Assembly: GCA_018831265.1 (NCBI GenBank)
Contig: JAHJCO010000049.1
Coordinates: forward strand, 17,099-81,098
Reading direction: 5' to 3'
Source of the DNA: Actinomycetota bacterium
GTDB lineage: Bacteria; Actinomycetota; Geothermincolia; Fen-727; Anoxymicrobiaceae
Length of the DNA: 64,000 nucleotides
The notes under the pieces are model-generated. The model ran no database searches and was not told the origin of the DNA. It saw only the letters and a list, made by a program, of their open reading frames with translations. Numbering within the stretch: the first letter of the stretch is position 1; each line of letters starts with the position of its first letter. Positions 35,513-44,493 of the stretch are shown here, in pieces. The translations under genes and the position numbers were made by a program.

Positions 35513-37249
35513 TCAATCATGGCCGCCTCCACCCTGCGGGGTCGGGGGAGCGGCCGGCGCCGGCACGGCCCAGCTCGGCGCGATCTTCAGGTGCTGCAGG
35601 CTGAACTCCATTATGGGCTTGAAGGTCGGTGCCGCCGTGTGTCCGCCCCAGATCGGGGACGGCTCGTCCAGCACCACCATGCATACCAGCCTGGGACGGT
35701 CCACCGGCGCAAAGCCTACGAACGTCGCCATGTAAGTGCCGGTGTAACCCGCTGCGCCCTGCCTGGGCTTCTCCGCGGTCCCCGTCTTTCCCGCGACCCT
35801 GTAGTAGTTGACCGCGGCCCTTGTCCCGGTGCCCTCCGGGCCGAGGACCTGCTCCAGGATGGGAGTGAGGACCTCGCAGGTCCCCTCGTCCAGGACCTCC
35901 TCGCCGAGGCCGCCGAGACCCATGTCCTTGACTCCGTCGTCACCTATCTTCGCCTTCAGGAAATGCGGGCAGACCTTTCGGCCCCCGTTGGCCACCGTGC
36001 CGGCCACGCAGGCGAGCTGAACCGGGGTGATGGATATCCCCTGGCCGATGGCGATGGTCGCGGCGCTGGTACCCGTCCACTCGGACGTGGGGGGCACTAT
36101 CCCGGCCACCTCGCCGGGAAAATCGATGCCGGTCAGGTGCCCCAGCCCGAAACGCTCCAGGTATCTCTCCATTCTCTCGGGCCCCATCTGGAGCGCCGTC
36201 TGTATGGTACCTATGTTCGATGACTGGCTGATGACCTGGCTGAAGGTCATCGTGCGGGCCGGGTGCTCCTCCGCGTCCTTGAAGCGCTGGTCGGCCACCT
36301 GGAGCTCGGAGGGCACCTGTATCACGGTGTCCGGTTTTACGACTCCCTGCTCAAGCGCGCCCGCCGCGGTCACTATCTTGAGCGCGGAGCCCGGCTCGTA
36401 GACGTCGGTCACGGCACGGTTCCTCATAGACGCGGGGTCCAGGATGTTGCGGGTGTTCGGGTCGAAGGTCGGCACCGAGCCCATCGCCAGCACGTCACCC
36501 GTGTTGCAATCCATTACTATCGCGGTGCCGGCCGTCGCGCTGTAACGCTTGACCGCGGCATCGAGGTTCTCCATGAGACACGCCTGTATGTCCTTGTCCA
36601 GGGTCAGCTGGAGATCGACCCCATCGGCGGATTGCTGCTTGAGGTGCTCGCTTCCCGGTATCGGGTTGCCCGCGGCGTCTCTTTCGAGGGTTATCTCACC
36701 CCTGGTGCCTCCGAGGAGCTCCTCGTAGTAGAGCTCCAGCCCGACCTGCCCCTTGTTGTCGACATCCACCATGCCCATCAGCTGCGCGCACAGCGGGCCC
36801 ATCGGGTAGAAGCGCTTGCTCTCCTCCAGGTAACCGATGCCGGGCAGGTCCATCTTCTTGAGCTTCTCGGCCAGAACGCGGTCCAGTTTCCTGGCTATGT
36901 AGACGAAGCCCGAATCGGCCTCGAGCTTCTCGAGAACGGCGGCGGGATCCTCCCCTATGACCGAGGCTATCTTCCCGGCGGTCGATGACTTGCTCTTCAC
37001 CAGGTAGGGGGTCGCGTAGACGGTGGTCACGTCCTCGCTGATGGCGAGTATCTCGCCCTCCCGGTCCGTAACCGTGCCCCGGCGTGGGGCGATGTCTATG
37101 ACGGTGTCTCGTTGCTCGGCCGCCAGCTTCGAGTACCGGTCGGCCTTTATGACCTGAAGCCAGACCAGCCTGGCGGCCACCAGGCCCAGGCAGCAGAAGA
37201 GAATCATCATGGCGATCGAGAGCCGCCTGTCGAATCGGGCCTTTCGCAC
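35513..37249 (-). CDS. ftsI: division-specific transpeptidase FtsI/PBP2b (class B PBP)
   Basis: Septal DD-transpeptidase of 578 residues. One N-terminal membrane helix (about 12-33, AMMILFCCLGLVAARLVWL) is followed by the PBP dimer domain (RRGTVTDREGEILAIS) and the transpeptidase domain. That domain carries EPGSALKI (catalytic Ser of SxxK), SQSSN (SxN) and VAGKTGTAEKP (KTG). A Pro/Ala/Gly-rich tail ends the protein. The GTG at 37249 follows the ftsL stop by seven bases with a GGAG site. No PASTA repeats are seen, unlike many Gram-positive relatives. Confidence 0.94.
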   Translation of the reverse strand: MRKARFDRRLSIAMMILFCCLGLVAARLVWLQVIKADRYSKLAAEQRDTVIDIAPRRGTVTDREGEILAISEDVTTVYATPYLVKSKSSTAGKIASVIGEDPAAVLEKLEADSGFVYIARKLDRVLAEKLKKMDLPGIGYLEESKRFYPMGPLCAQLMGMVDVDNKGQVGLELYYEELLGGTRGEITLERDAAGNPIPGSEHLKQQSADGVDLQLTLDKDIQACLMENLDAAVKRYSATAGTAIVMDCNTGDVLAMGSVPTFDPNTRNILDPASMRNRAVTDVYEPGSALKIVTAAGALEQGVVKPDTVIQVPSELQVADQRFKDAEEHPARTMTFSQVISQSSNIGTIQTALQMGPERMERYLERFGLGHLTGIDFPGEVAGIVPPTSEWTGTSAATIAIGQGISITPVQLACVAGTVANGGRKVCPHFLKAKIGDDGVKDMGLGGLGEEVLDEGTCEVLTPILEQVLGPEGTGTRAAVNYYRVAGKTGTAEKPRQGAAGYTGTYMATFVGFAPVDRPRLVCMVVLDEPSPIWGGHTAAPTFKPIMEFSLQHLKIAPSWAVPAPAAPPTPQGGGGHD

Positions 37250-37256
37250 GAGGCTC

Positions 37257-37703
37257 CTATCTCCGGGTGATGGCCCCGTCCTGCTGCTCCTCCGCGGCGG
37301 GAGGAGTGACGGCCGGCCTCGCCGGTTCTCGTTTCTCGTACGTGCTCTCACTTGCTATGTTGCCGTCCGCGTCGCGGGTGTACTTGAGGTAGATGACCCC
37401 GCCGGGCTCCCCCATGGAGAGCTCGTCCTGGGCTATACGCGCCACGCGTCCCGGGGATTTGAGCCTTGCCAGCACCATGCGCAGTTCTTTCTGCCGGGTC
37501 TTCTCCGCCGTGATGCTCTTCTGGACGGCGCGCGCCTTCAGGGCGCTCTTGGCCGCGAGCTGCTGCTGTACCTGTATGAAGAAGGCGATGGCGGTCAGGG
37601 CGAACAGAACCGCGACCAGGAAGCCCACGGTGAAGCGCCTGCTCCTCTCGCGCCTGGAGCTCCTGCCCGCTTTCCCCTTCTTACCGCCCCTGCTCTTAGC
37701 CAT
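37257..37703 (-). CDS. ftsL: cell division protein FtsL-like
   Basis: A small bitopic protein of about 148 residues: a very basic N-terminus (MAKSRGGKKGKAGRSSRRER), one membrane helix (about 25-45, VGFLVAVLFALTAIAFFI), a coiled-coil periplasmic helix (about 50-95) and a short Pro/Glu-rich tail. Sequence similarity in this family is low, so the name rests on size, topology and its place between rsmH and ftsI. The start could also be the GTG at 37715. Confidence 0.75.
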   Translation of the reverse strand: MAKSRGGKKGKAGRSSRRERSRRFTVGFLVAVLFALTAIAFFIQVQQQLAAKSALKARAVQKSITAEKTRQKELRMVLARLKSPGRVARIAQDELSMGEPGGVIYLKYTRDADGNIASESTYEKREPARPAVTPPAAEEQQDGAITRR

Positions 37704-37722
37704 CTCCCATACCACCCGGCGT

Positions 37723-38655
37723 TCAGGCGACCCGTCTGGCCGCGCGGAGCTTGGCGCTCCTCGCGCGCGGGTTGCTCTCTATCTCTTCCTCCCCCGGCGT
37801 GACCGGCTTCCTCGTCAGCAGGAAGAGAACCGGCCCCGTCTCGAGCGGGTGTCCGGGCGGATAGTCCGATCCTTTTGCCAGGGAGCCGAAGGTGTGTTTC
37901 ACCACCCTGTCCTCCAGGGAGTGGTAAGACAGCACCACTATCCGCCCGGATGGGGCCAGACAACCTATCGCCGCGGTTATTCCCTCCTTCAGGTCGTCCA
38001 GCTCATGGTTGACCGCTATTCGGAGCGCCTGGAACGTCTTGCGCGCCGGGTGCTTGCGTCCCCGCCTCGCGCCGGCGGGAACGGCATCCTCGACGATGTG
38101 CTCGAGCTCCGTGGTAGTCCGTATGGGTCGGCGCCCCCGGGCCTCATATATGAAGTGAGCTATGCGTCTGGCCCACCGCTCTTCTCCGTAACGGTAGAGG
38201 ATGCTCGTCAGCTCATCCTCGCTGTCCTCGTTGACTATGTCGGCCGCCGTCCTCTCCGCGTCGGGTCCCATGCGCATGTCCAGGGGCCCCTCCCCGCGGA
38301 AGCTGAAACCGCGGGAGGGGTCGTCGAACTGCAGGGACGAGACCCCCAGGTCCAGAAGGACGCCGTCCACGGCCTCTATCCCCTCGCCATCAAGGACGGA
38401 TTGTATATCTCGGTAATTTTCGCGATGGTAACCGACCGCGGCATCAAACGACCCCAGCCTGACTCTCGCTTCAGCGATCGCTTCCGGGTCCCTGTCAATA
38501 CCAACGAGCCGCCCCGTCGGGGCGATGCGCTCAAGGATAGCTTCCGCGTGTCCGCCTGTTCCGAGCGTACCATCGACTATCACCTCTCCTTTCGCCGGCG
38601 CCAGGTACCGTATGACCTCCTCGACCATCACCGGCCGATGGCGCTGCTCTTCCAT
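37723..38655 (-). CDS. rsmH: 16S rRNA m4C1402 methyltransferase RsmH (MraW)
   Basis: SAM-dependent methyltransferase of 310 residues that N4-methylates C1402 in the ribosomal P site. EEQRHRPVMVEEVIRYLAP at the start, VDGTLGTGGHAEAIL (SAM loop), VLLDLGVSSLQFDDPSRGFSF, and YHSLEDRVVKHTFG near the C-terminus are the family blocks. The ATG at 38655 is five bases after the mraZ stop; an in-frame extension overlaps mraZ and is not conserved. Confidence 0.95.
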   Translation of the reverse strand: MEEQRHRPVMVEEVIRYLAPAKGEVIVDGTLGTGGHAEAILERIAPTGRLVGIDRDPEAIAEARVRLGSFDAAVGYHRENYRDIQSVLDGEGIEAVDGVLLDLGVSSLQFDDPSRGFSFRGEGPLDMRMGPDAERTAADIVNEDSEDELTSILYRYGEERWARRIAHFIYEARGRRPIRTTTELEHIVEDAVPAGARRGRKHPARKTFQALRIAVNHELDDLKEGITAAIGCLAPSGRIVVLSYHSLEDRVVKHTFGSLAKGSDYPPGHPLETGPVLFLLTRKPVTPGEEEIESNPRARSAKLRAARRVA

Positions 38656-38660
38656 CAATC

Positions 38661-39083
38661 TCAGTACCCGATGTCCGCCGCCGACTGCTCGTAGTGCTTG
38701 GCGCTCTGCTCCTGGTAGAGCCGCCAGGCCTCGGGGTTCCACACCTCGGCCTTGCTGGCCAGCCCGACCACGACCACTTCCTTCTGAAGCCCGACCATCT
38801 CCCTGAGCCTCGGCGGGATGAGCACCCTCCCCTGCCCGTCGGGCACGAGGTGGCTCGCGTTGGCGAAGAACAACCGGGTGAAGCGGCGGGTGGATTCGCT
38901 CCCCGAGGGCATCTCATCTATCCGCTCGACGAGCTTCTCCCACTCCTTCATGGGGAACAGGAACAGGCAGTTGTCCAGCCCCTTGGTGACCATCAGGCCG
39001 CCCTCGAACTCCCTGCGCATCTCGCGCGGGAGGATGATCCGGCCCTTCGGGTCTATGGTCCTCTCGAAACTCCCTACCAGCAT
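38661..39083 (-). CDS. mraZ: transcriptional regulator MraZ
   Basis: First gene of the dcw cluster; 140 residues with two AbrB-like MraZ repeats (about 1-60: LVGSFERTIDPKGRIILP; about 75-125: FFANASHLVPDGQGRVLIP). It forms ring-shaped oligomers and binds direct repeats in its own promoter (family knowledge); such repeats are present here at 39114-39138. The ATG at 39083 matches the family start (MLVGSFERT). Confidence 0.95.
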   Translation of the reverse strand: MLVGSFERTIDPKGRIILPREMRREFEGGLMVTKGLDNCLFLFPMKEWEKLVERIDEMPSGSESTRRFTRLFFANASHLVPDGQGRVLIPPRLREMVGLQKEVVVVGLASKAEVWNPEAWRLYQEQSAKHYEQSAADIGY

Positions 39084-39113
39084 GCCTTTTCCCCACTCCG
39101 ACGATGAGTGAAT

Positions 39114-39144
39114 CCACTTTACACCACTTCTCACCAAATTGCAA
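39114..39144 (-). promoter_or_regulatory. mraZ promoter with MraZ-binding repeats
   Basis: On the minus strand three direct repeats with exact 10-base spacing: TTTGG, AGTGG, AGTGG (plus-strand CCACT at 39114-39118 and 39124-39128, CCAAA at 39134-39138). This is the layout known for MraZ-binding sites. They lie in the 17-base spacer and -10 of a candidate promoter (-35 TTGCAA at 39144-39139, -10 TAAAGT at 39121-39116), so MraZ would repress its own cluster. Confidence 0.65.
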
Positions 39145-39356
39145 CATATTTTGCCACATAAGACCTACAAATCGCCACCTCAATGCTCTGGATCGGGGTC
39201 CCGGACCGGGTATTATTGGGATAAGTGGAATATCTTGTGGATAAGGTCAGACCAGGCACAATATATTGTGGTGGAGAGCCATCCCAGGTCAGATACTGTT
39301 GAAAAGATGTTGCCGCACCCCGGAAATGCCGCCGGTAGCCATGTGACGTCCTTGCC

Positions 39357-39522
39357 GGTGTCGGAGGTTTGCGTAACAAAAGCAACAATAATTTACTGAT
39401 GAATCAAGAACCACAGAAATAGCCCGTGCGCCGGCTTTAACTGGTCTCAGACTGTTACTTATGTTATGAATTTGTATTAATTAATATAAGAGTTGTTTAT
39501 TGTGATTCAAATCTCCGACACC
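39357..39522. repeat. MITE-like element, copy 1 (GGTGTCGGAGRTTT ends)
   Basis: A 166-base A+T-rich element with 14-base inverted ends (GGTGTCGGAGGTTT at 39357; AAATCTCCGACACC at 39509-39522, one mismatch). It shares ends, size and an internal block (TGATGAATCAAnAACCAC) with the element at 49260-49423. It carries no gene. It fills part of the 571-base gap between mraZ and the zinc-ribbon gene. Confidence 0.75.
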
Positions 39523-39580
39523 GGTTCACTCGCCGGGGATTCGCTCGATGCCGAAGGCAGCGCATTTGAACGGATCCGGG

Positions 39581-39650
39581 AGACACTTGCACGCGCTCAA
39601 CTCACGTCAACACTTCGACTGGAGTCAACGCGTGAAACTGTCTGGCGCCC
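39581..39650. repeat. degenerate GTCAGAC-family repeat
   Basis: About 70 bases similar to the reverse complement of the repeats at 44290-44473 (shared GACACTTGCAyGCGCTCAA and CTTCGAyTGGAGTCAACGC). The ends have decayed (GTCTGGCGCCCC in place of GTCTGAC). It abuts the 3' end of the zinc-ribbon gene. Confidence 0.6.
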
Positions 39651-39654
39651 CTCT

Positions 39655-40017
39655 TCATCCGGGTGGTGTGGGCAACCGATCCCCGCAGTACTGGCAGAAC
39701 TCCGCAGTCCCCTCGGCCAGGTTGCCGCATCTCTGGCACGCCTTCGTCCTGGCCGGTTGTCCCGGAGGCTCGCTCCATCCCTGCCCCCAGGGTTGCTCCG
39801 ACCGGGTCGGTGGTTGCGTCTTCCTCCGATCGGGGACCAGGTACATCACCAGGACGCCGAGAATGCCTATCGCGAAGCCGGCCAGGAAGCCCATCCAGAA
39901 CGCGTAGCCTTTCCGCTGCGCTACCCTGCCCGCCCAGTACCCCATCAGTCCGCCTATCACTACGCTCAGCAGCAGGATCCCTGCCACGGCGCCGGCGGAC
40001 ATGGTTTCGCTGTTCAT
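39655..40017 (-). CDS. membrane protein with C-terminal zinc ribbon
   Basis: A 120-residue protein. Two membrane helices (about 7-28 and 40-62) are joined by a short basic loop (GRVAQRKGYA), followed by a Pro/Gln-rich linker and a zinc ribbon with paired cysteines, ACQRCGN and FCQYCGD. The start at 40017 has an AGGAGGT site and a TATAAT about 30 bases upstream. Such short membrane/zinc-ribbon proteins are common in Gram-positive genomes; none has a function I can name here. Confidence 0.75.
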   Translation of the reverse strand: MNSETMSAGAVAGILLLSVVIGGLMGYWAGRVAQRKGYAFWMGFLAGFAIGILGVLVMYLVPDRRKTQPPTRSEQPWGQGWSEPPGQPARTKACQRCGNLAEGTAEFCQYCGDRLPTPPG

Positions 40018-40043
40018 CCGACCTCCTGTTCCACGTGAGATGA

Positions 40044-40049
40044 TTATAC
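40044..40049 (-). promoter_or_regulatory. candidate -10 for the zinc-ribbon gene
   Basis: A perfect TATAAT on the minus strand 27 bases before the start codon at 40017; a weak TTGGTG lies 19 bases upstream of it. Confidence 0.35.
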
Positions 40050-40139
40050 GGGAGAAACAGGATGGGGCACCAAGGTTTACAATAGCCGTGTCCGCGCCGG
40101 GGCGCTCCGCCCCGTAACGGAGGGACTCCGGAGGTCACC

Positions 40140-41144
40140 ATGAGCGAGAAGACCATACTGGTCCTTTCCCCGCTGCCGGCCGCGCTCGTCGAGGCGCTCT
40201 TCAAGGCGGCCGCCCGGGGCGAGGCGGTGGAGGAGGCAAGGGCTGTCGTGTACGAGGGGAGCAGTCGCGGGGAGCTTCTCGAAGCGGTGAAAGACGCCGA
40301 CGTGATCATCGGCGACTACACCTTCAACATCGAGATGGATTTGGAGGTCATGGAGGCGGCGGCCCCCTGCCTTCTCATCCAGCAGCCCTCGACCGGCTAC
40401 CAGCATATCGATATCGATGCGGCCGCCCGCGCCGGCATCCCCGTGGCCAACGTGGCGGGAGCCAACGCGGTCGCGGTCGCCGAGCACACTATCATGATGA
40501 TACTGGGGTGCCTCAAGAGGCTGACCCTGTGCCACGAACTGACTCGCGGGGGCGAGTGGGCGCAGGACGAGATGGCCACCCGGTACGGCGGGGTCTTCGA
40601 GCTGGAGGGCAAGACCGTCGGGATAGTCGGCATGGGGCGTATCGGACGGGAGGTAGCCGCCCGTGCCCGGCCTTTCGGCTGCGCCATGGTCTACTACGAT
40701 CCGGTACGGCTCTCACCCGACGTCGAAGCCGCCTGCGGCGTCTCCTACCGCGAACTGGACGACCTGGTGTCCCAGTCGGACGTGGTCACGGTCCACGTCC
40801 CCCTCACGCCGGAGACCGAGAACATGTTCGATGAGGAGCGCATAGCCCGAATGAAGCCGAACGCCGTGTTCGCAAACGTCTCTCGCGGGGGGCTCGCCGA
40901 CGAGAAGGCGCTGGCGGCCGCGCTCTCAGAGGGCCGCCTGATGGGGGCGGGCCTGGACGTCTTCTCCTCGGAGCCGGTTGACCCGGACAATCCCCTGCTG
41001 AAGGCACCCAACACGATCCTCACCCCGCACACCGCCGGCGCCACCAACGAATCGCGCCTGCGGATAATTGGGGTGGCCCTGAAGAACGTGGCGACCGTCC
41101 TTGCGGGCGGCAGCCCCGAGTTCGTGGTGAACGGCGTCCTCTGA
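40140..41144 (+). CDS. D-isomer-specific 2-hydroxyacid dehydrogenase
   Basis: NAD(P)-dependent dehydrogenase of 334 residues. The cofactor-binding half has VGIVGMGRIGREVAARARPF near residue 160. The catalytic residues are seen as Arg in NVSRGGLADEKAL (near 240), Glu in DVFSSEPVD (near 276) and His in LTPHTAGATNESR (near 296). The family includes 3-phosphoglycerate, hydroxypyruvate/glyoxylate and lactate dehydrogenases; the short length without an ACT domain argues against a classical regulated SerA. The start has GGAGGTCACC in front. It is followed after 26 bases by a ThDP enzyme on the same strand, so the two are probably one operon. Confidence 0.88.
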   Translation: MSEKTILVLSPLPAALVEALFKAAARGEAVEEARAVVYEGSSRGELLEAVKDADVIIGDYTFNIEMDLEVMEAAAPCLLIQQPSTGYQHIDIDAAARAGIPVANVAGANAVAVAEHTIMMILGCLKRLTLCHELTRGGEWAQDEMATRYGGVFELEGKTVGIVGMGRIGREVAARARPFGCAMVYYDPVRLSPDVEAACGVSYRELDDLVSQSDVVTVHVPLTPETENMFDEERIARMKPNAVFANVSRGGLADEKALAAALSEGRLMGAGLDVFSSEPVDPDNPLLKAPNTILTPHTAGATNESRLRIIGVALKNVATVLAGGSPEFVVNGVL

Positions 41145-41170
41145 CAGATCCCAGGCGGGGAGGTTGCACG

Positions 41171-42859
41171 ATGCAGCAGGAGATGACCGGCGCGGCCGCT
41201 CTGGCCGCGGCGTTGATCGAGATGGGCGCCCGTCGCGTCTACGGCATTATCGGCACCTCGAACCTCGGGTTCGCAGACGCCCTGTTCGACGTGAGGGACC
41301 GCCTGCGATACATATCGTGCCGCCACGAGCAGGTGGCCGCCAGCATGGCCGATGCCGAGGGCAGGCTCAGCGGGATTCCCGGGGTAGTCCTGGTCCACTC
41401 CGGGCCGGGAGCCCTCAACGCCATGATCAGCGCCGGCAACGCGTACAAGGATTGCTCCCCGTTCATCATCATCTCGGGAGCGGTCAAGAGGAAGCTGGCG
41501 GGCAGCGACGGGATGCTCGAGCTGGACCACCTCAGGGTCTTCGCCCCGGTGTGCAAGGGCACCTACAGGGTCACCTCCGCCTCGGATGTCCCTGAGATCT
41601 TCTCGCGGGCGTACCGCGCGGCGATGAGCGGGGCCAGGGGGCCCGTGCTCATCGAGGTGCCCGAGGACGTCTGGCTGGAGGTCGGTCCGGTTGACCTCGA
41701 GGCCATTGAGCTCGCGGCCGAGCCATCACCGCGCGTGGATGACTCCGACGTCGCCGGTGCCGTCGAGATGCTGAAGCGCGCCTCGCTGCCGCTGGTACTG
41801 GCGGGGGGCGGGGTCGCCTACTCCCGCTCCTCGGAAACGCTGGCGCGATTCGTCGAGGCGCTCGGGGTCCCCGTCGCCACCACCGGGAACGGCCGGGGAG
41901 TCCTGCCCGAGACCCACCCGCTGGCGCTGGGCCGTGCCGGATTCGGGGGTGGCAACCTGGTGGCCGACCGCGCGCTGGAGAGGGCCGACGCCCTCCTCTG
42001 CCTGGGCTGCGGGATAAGCGACATGACGACCTACGAGTTCACCCTGCCACTGGGGATGACCGAGATAACGTGCGTCGACATATCGGGACACCTGGCTCCC
42101 CAGGCTCCGCCGGCCAGGGTGGTCGCGGCGGACGTGGGCTCGTTTCTCGAGCGTGCCCTCTCACTCCTCGCCGATGAGGAGTCGCCCCCCAGGCGGACGT
42201 GGGACGAGGCGCTCTCGGAGCCCCGGGCTACCTGGGAAGCCATGTGCCAGGCTTCCCTCGACCGGGACACCGAACAACCACCGGGCGCCCGGGTCGCCCG
42301 GTGGCTGTCGGTGAACCTCCCGGAGGACACGATTGTCAGCGTAGGCGCCGGGACCCACCTCCTGTTCGCGATGGACTTCATACCCTGCCGAGCGCCCCTC
42401 ACCTTCCTCTCCACCGTCAACTTCGGGTCCATGGGGTTCGGGTTCGCGGCGTGCATGGCGTCCAAGGTCCTGTACCCGGAGCGCAGCGCCATAGCCGTCC
42501 TGGGGGACGGGGATTTCATGATGACGCTGCAGGACCTGGAGACCTGCGTTCGCGAGGGATTCGCGGTCAAGGTCTTCGTGATCAACGACCGCCAGTACCG
42601 GGTCCTCAACATCAGGCAGATGCTCTCGTTCGGCGGGCGCGTTATCGGCACCGAGCACGGCAACCCCGACTTCGCGGCGCTGGCACGCTCTTTCGGGGCG
42701 GCCGGCTACACCCTGGACAGGGCCGAACGCATCGAGGAGGTCCTATCCTCCGCCGTCGCCGAGGAGGGCCCCGTGGTGGTGGACGTCATCATCGACCCGG
42801 CCGACCTGCCGCCTCTGAACCTGGAGGCAACCCTCCGAATGTCGGCGCCAGCCACATAA
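41171..42859 (+). CDS. thiamine-diphosphate-dependent enzyme, acetolactate-synthase-like
   Basis: A 562-residue ThDP enzyme with the three usual domains. The N-terminal Pyr domain has the activating glutamate in SCRHEQVAASMADAEGR (near residue 52). A central nucleotide-type domain follows. The C-terminal PP domain has the GDG...N cofactor motif (GDGDFMMTLQDLETCV, then VINDRQYRV). Relatives include acetolactate synthase, glyoxylate carboligase, sulfopyruvate and phosphonopyruvate decarboxylases; I cannot pick one. A regulatory small subunit is absent. It shares an operon with the dehydrogenase. Confidence 0.85.
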   Translation: MQQEMTGAAALAAALIEMGARRVYGIIGTSNLGFADALFDVRDRLRYISCRHEQVAASMADAEGRLSGIPGVVLVHSGPGALNAMISAGNAYKDCSPFIIISGAVKRKLAGSDGMLELDHLRVFAPVCKGTYRVTSASDVPEIFSRAYRAAMSGARGPVLIEVPEDVWLEVGPVDLEAIELAAEPSPRVDDSDVAGAVEMLKRASLPLVLAGGGVAYSRSSETLARFVEALGVPVATTGNGRGVLPETHPLALGRAGFGGGNLVADRALERADALLCLGCGISDMTTYEFTLPLGMTEITCVDISGHLAPQAPPARVVAADVGSFLERALSLLADEESPPRRTWDEALSEPRATWEAMCQASLDRDTEQPPGARVARWLSVNLPEDTIVSVGAGTHLLFAMDFIPCRAPLTFLSTVNFGSMGFGFAACMASKVLYPERSAIAVLGDGDFMMTLQDLETCVREGFAVKVFVINDRQYRVLNIRQMLSFGGRVIGTEHGNPDFAALARSFGAAGYTLDRAERIEEVLSSAVAEEGPVVVDVIIDPADLPPLNLEATLRMSAPAT

Positions 42860-42873
42860 GCCAAAACTAATAC

Positions 42874-42972
42874 GGTGCCAGGCACATTAGGCTGGATTTA
42901 TTAGTCCAGGTATCCAGGATATGAAACAACACCATCGATGGCTAATACTTTAGCGCTAATGTGCCTGGCACC
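42874..42972. repeat. inverted-repeat element with GGTGCCAGGCAC ends
   Basis: Arms of 16 bases (GGTGCCAGGCACATTA at 42874-42889; its exact complement at 42957-42972) flank 67 A+T-rich bases. Flanking CTAATA sequences extend the symmetry. It sits between the convergent ThDP and glycosyltransferase genes. No coding content. Confidence 0.8.
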
Positions 42973-42984
42973 ACTATTAGGTCA

Positions 42985-44262
42985 CTACATGGTGCAGATG
43001 CGGCCCGCGCCCTTCTCCGACCAGCGCTGCTCCAGGTAAACCTTCTCGTTGACGAACGCCCTCAGCACGTCGTCGATCACCTGCTCGACCTGCTCGTGCT
43101 CCAGGTCCTGGGTGCGGTTGGCTATCGAGGCCACCATACCGAAGTAGAGCGGCGAGGACATGTCCACCAGCTTGTGGGTGTTACCCGTCCAGCAGTTGTA
43201 TACCACCGCCAGGTCGTAGACTATGCGGGCCCACAGGTCGGGGGGCATGTGGAAATCGCAGTAACCCTCCGGCGTGCATACCTCACTCTCGGCGATCTGG
43301 CGCAGCCTCCTGAAACTGTCCTCGCTCAGCAGCTCCCTGTACAGGACGGAGAAGTGGGCCATGCCCAGGTTGAACTCCTCCACCAGCCTGGTGATACTGA
43401 TGGGGATGGGCTCGGGTTCCCAGGGAACCGCGGTCCCCCTGACCTCGACATCCTCCACGACCCTGACCCCGGTCCAGAAGTCCGCGAAGTGGCTCATCGA
43501 GCTGAACACGGTCGAGAGCACGTGCATGTACATGGGGCCAAGCGTAAAGGCCGGGTCCTTGGCGCCGTGGATCTTCGCGCCCAGGCTCGCCTGGCAGATC
43601 CTCATGTCGTTCACTATGGCGCTGATGGTCATCCACGCGTCTATTCCGAACTGGGCGACGTAACGGCTCCAGACATCCTGCCGTGCCAGGGTCTCGATGA
43701 ACCGGGCCGAGAGCCCGAAGTCCCCGCCGATGGGCTGGCGGAGCTTCTTGCCGTACAGCGCGGAGATCAGCGGGTACACGATCAGGTTGGTGATGGTCCC
43801 GTCGTACTTGTAGCGCTTGTAGAACGGTGTGACCAGGTCGAACCCCTCGTCGACGACCGGGGAGAGCAGGTTGTTGACCCAGTCGGGGGTGATGCTTCGT
43901 ATATCCGCGTCGATGAGCGCACATGCCGTCACACCGAGGTCGCGCGCCACCTGGAACACAGCCCGCAGGGCGTTCCCCTTCCCCGCTTCGCCCCTGTAGG
44001 TGCCCACCATCTTGCCCACCGTGAGCCCGATGTCGGTCATCAACGCCACGTTCTTGGTCTCGTCCAGGGAGCCCCCCTCGCATACGAAGAGGACGCTGCT
44101 GCGGTCGGAGAAGAAGGTGGCAAGCCCCTCGGCGACACGCTCCATGACCACGCCCAGCGTCTGCTCGCTGTTGTAGGCGGGTATGGCGACCATCAGGTCG
44201 GCGCTGCCCGTGTCCCTGACCGCCATGGCTATCTCGGGCGAGACCGCGGGAAGCATGTCCAT
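42985..44262 (-). CDS. GT78-like glycosyltransferase (mannosylglycerate-synthase-like), copy A
   Basis: A GT-A fold transferase of 425 residues without membrane helices. Visible blocks are MVAIPAYNSEQTLGVVMERV near residue 24, GEAGKGNALRAVF near 95, LIDADIRSITPDWVNN (DxD metal site) near 117, LRQPIGGDFGLSARFIE near 170 and FGIDAWMTISAIV near 195. These line up in order with the blocks I recall from Rhodothermus mannosylglycerate synthase (DADI..PDWI, EQPLGGE, WGIDTLYTF), so the donor could be GDP-mannose and the acceptor D-glycerate, but neither can be read from sequence. It is a paralogue of the gene at 44494. Short repeats lie just upstream of its start. Confidence 0.75.
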   Translation of the reverse strand: MDMLPAVSPEIAMAVRDTGSADLMVAIPAYNSEQTLGVVMERVAEGLATFFSDRSSVLFVCEGGSLDETKNVALMTDIGLTVGKMVGTYRGEAGKGNALRAVFQVARDLGVTACALIDADIRSITPDWVNNLLSPVVDEGFDLVTPFYKRYKYDGTITNLIVYPLISALYGKKLRQPIGGDFGLSARFIETLARQDVWSRYVAQFGIDAWMTISAIVNDMRICQASLGAKIHGAKDPAFTLGPMYMHVLSTVFSSMSHFADFWTGVRVVEDVEVRGTAVPWEPEPIPISITRLVEEFNLGMAHFSVLYRELLSEDSFRRLRQIAESEVCTPEGYCDFHMPPDLWARIVYDLAVVYNCWTGNTHKLVDMSSPLYFGMVASIANRTQDLEHEQVEQVIDDVLRAFVNEKVYLEQRWSEKGAGRICTM

Positions 44263-44289
44263 GCGACTTCCTTTCTAATAATGAGGGGC

Positions 44290-44473
44290 GTCAGACAATT
44301 GCATGCGTTGACTCCAATCGAAGTGCTGACGGGAATTGAGCGCATGCAAGTGTCTGACCCCCCGGTTCGTCCATGGGTTTGTCGACGTGCAAATCCTGAG
44401 CAGTGTCAATTGCATGCGTTGACTCCAATCGAAGTGCTGACGGGAATTGAGCGCATGCAAGTGTCTGACCCCC
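44290..44473. repeat. tandem pair of GTCAGAC-family repeats
   Basis: Two near-identical copies, 111 bases apart (44290-44363 and 44405-44473), each of about 70-75 bases. Each reads AATTGCATGCGTTGACTCCA, then ATCGAAGTGCTGACGGGAAT, and ends GTGTCTGACCCCC. The flanking GGTTCGTCCATGGGTT is also duplicated, so a unit with flank was copied. They fill the gap between the two paralogous glycosyltransferase genes. Confidence 0.85.
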
Positions 44474-44493
44474 TGGTTCGTCCATGGGTTGGT

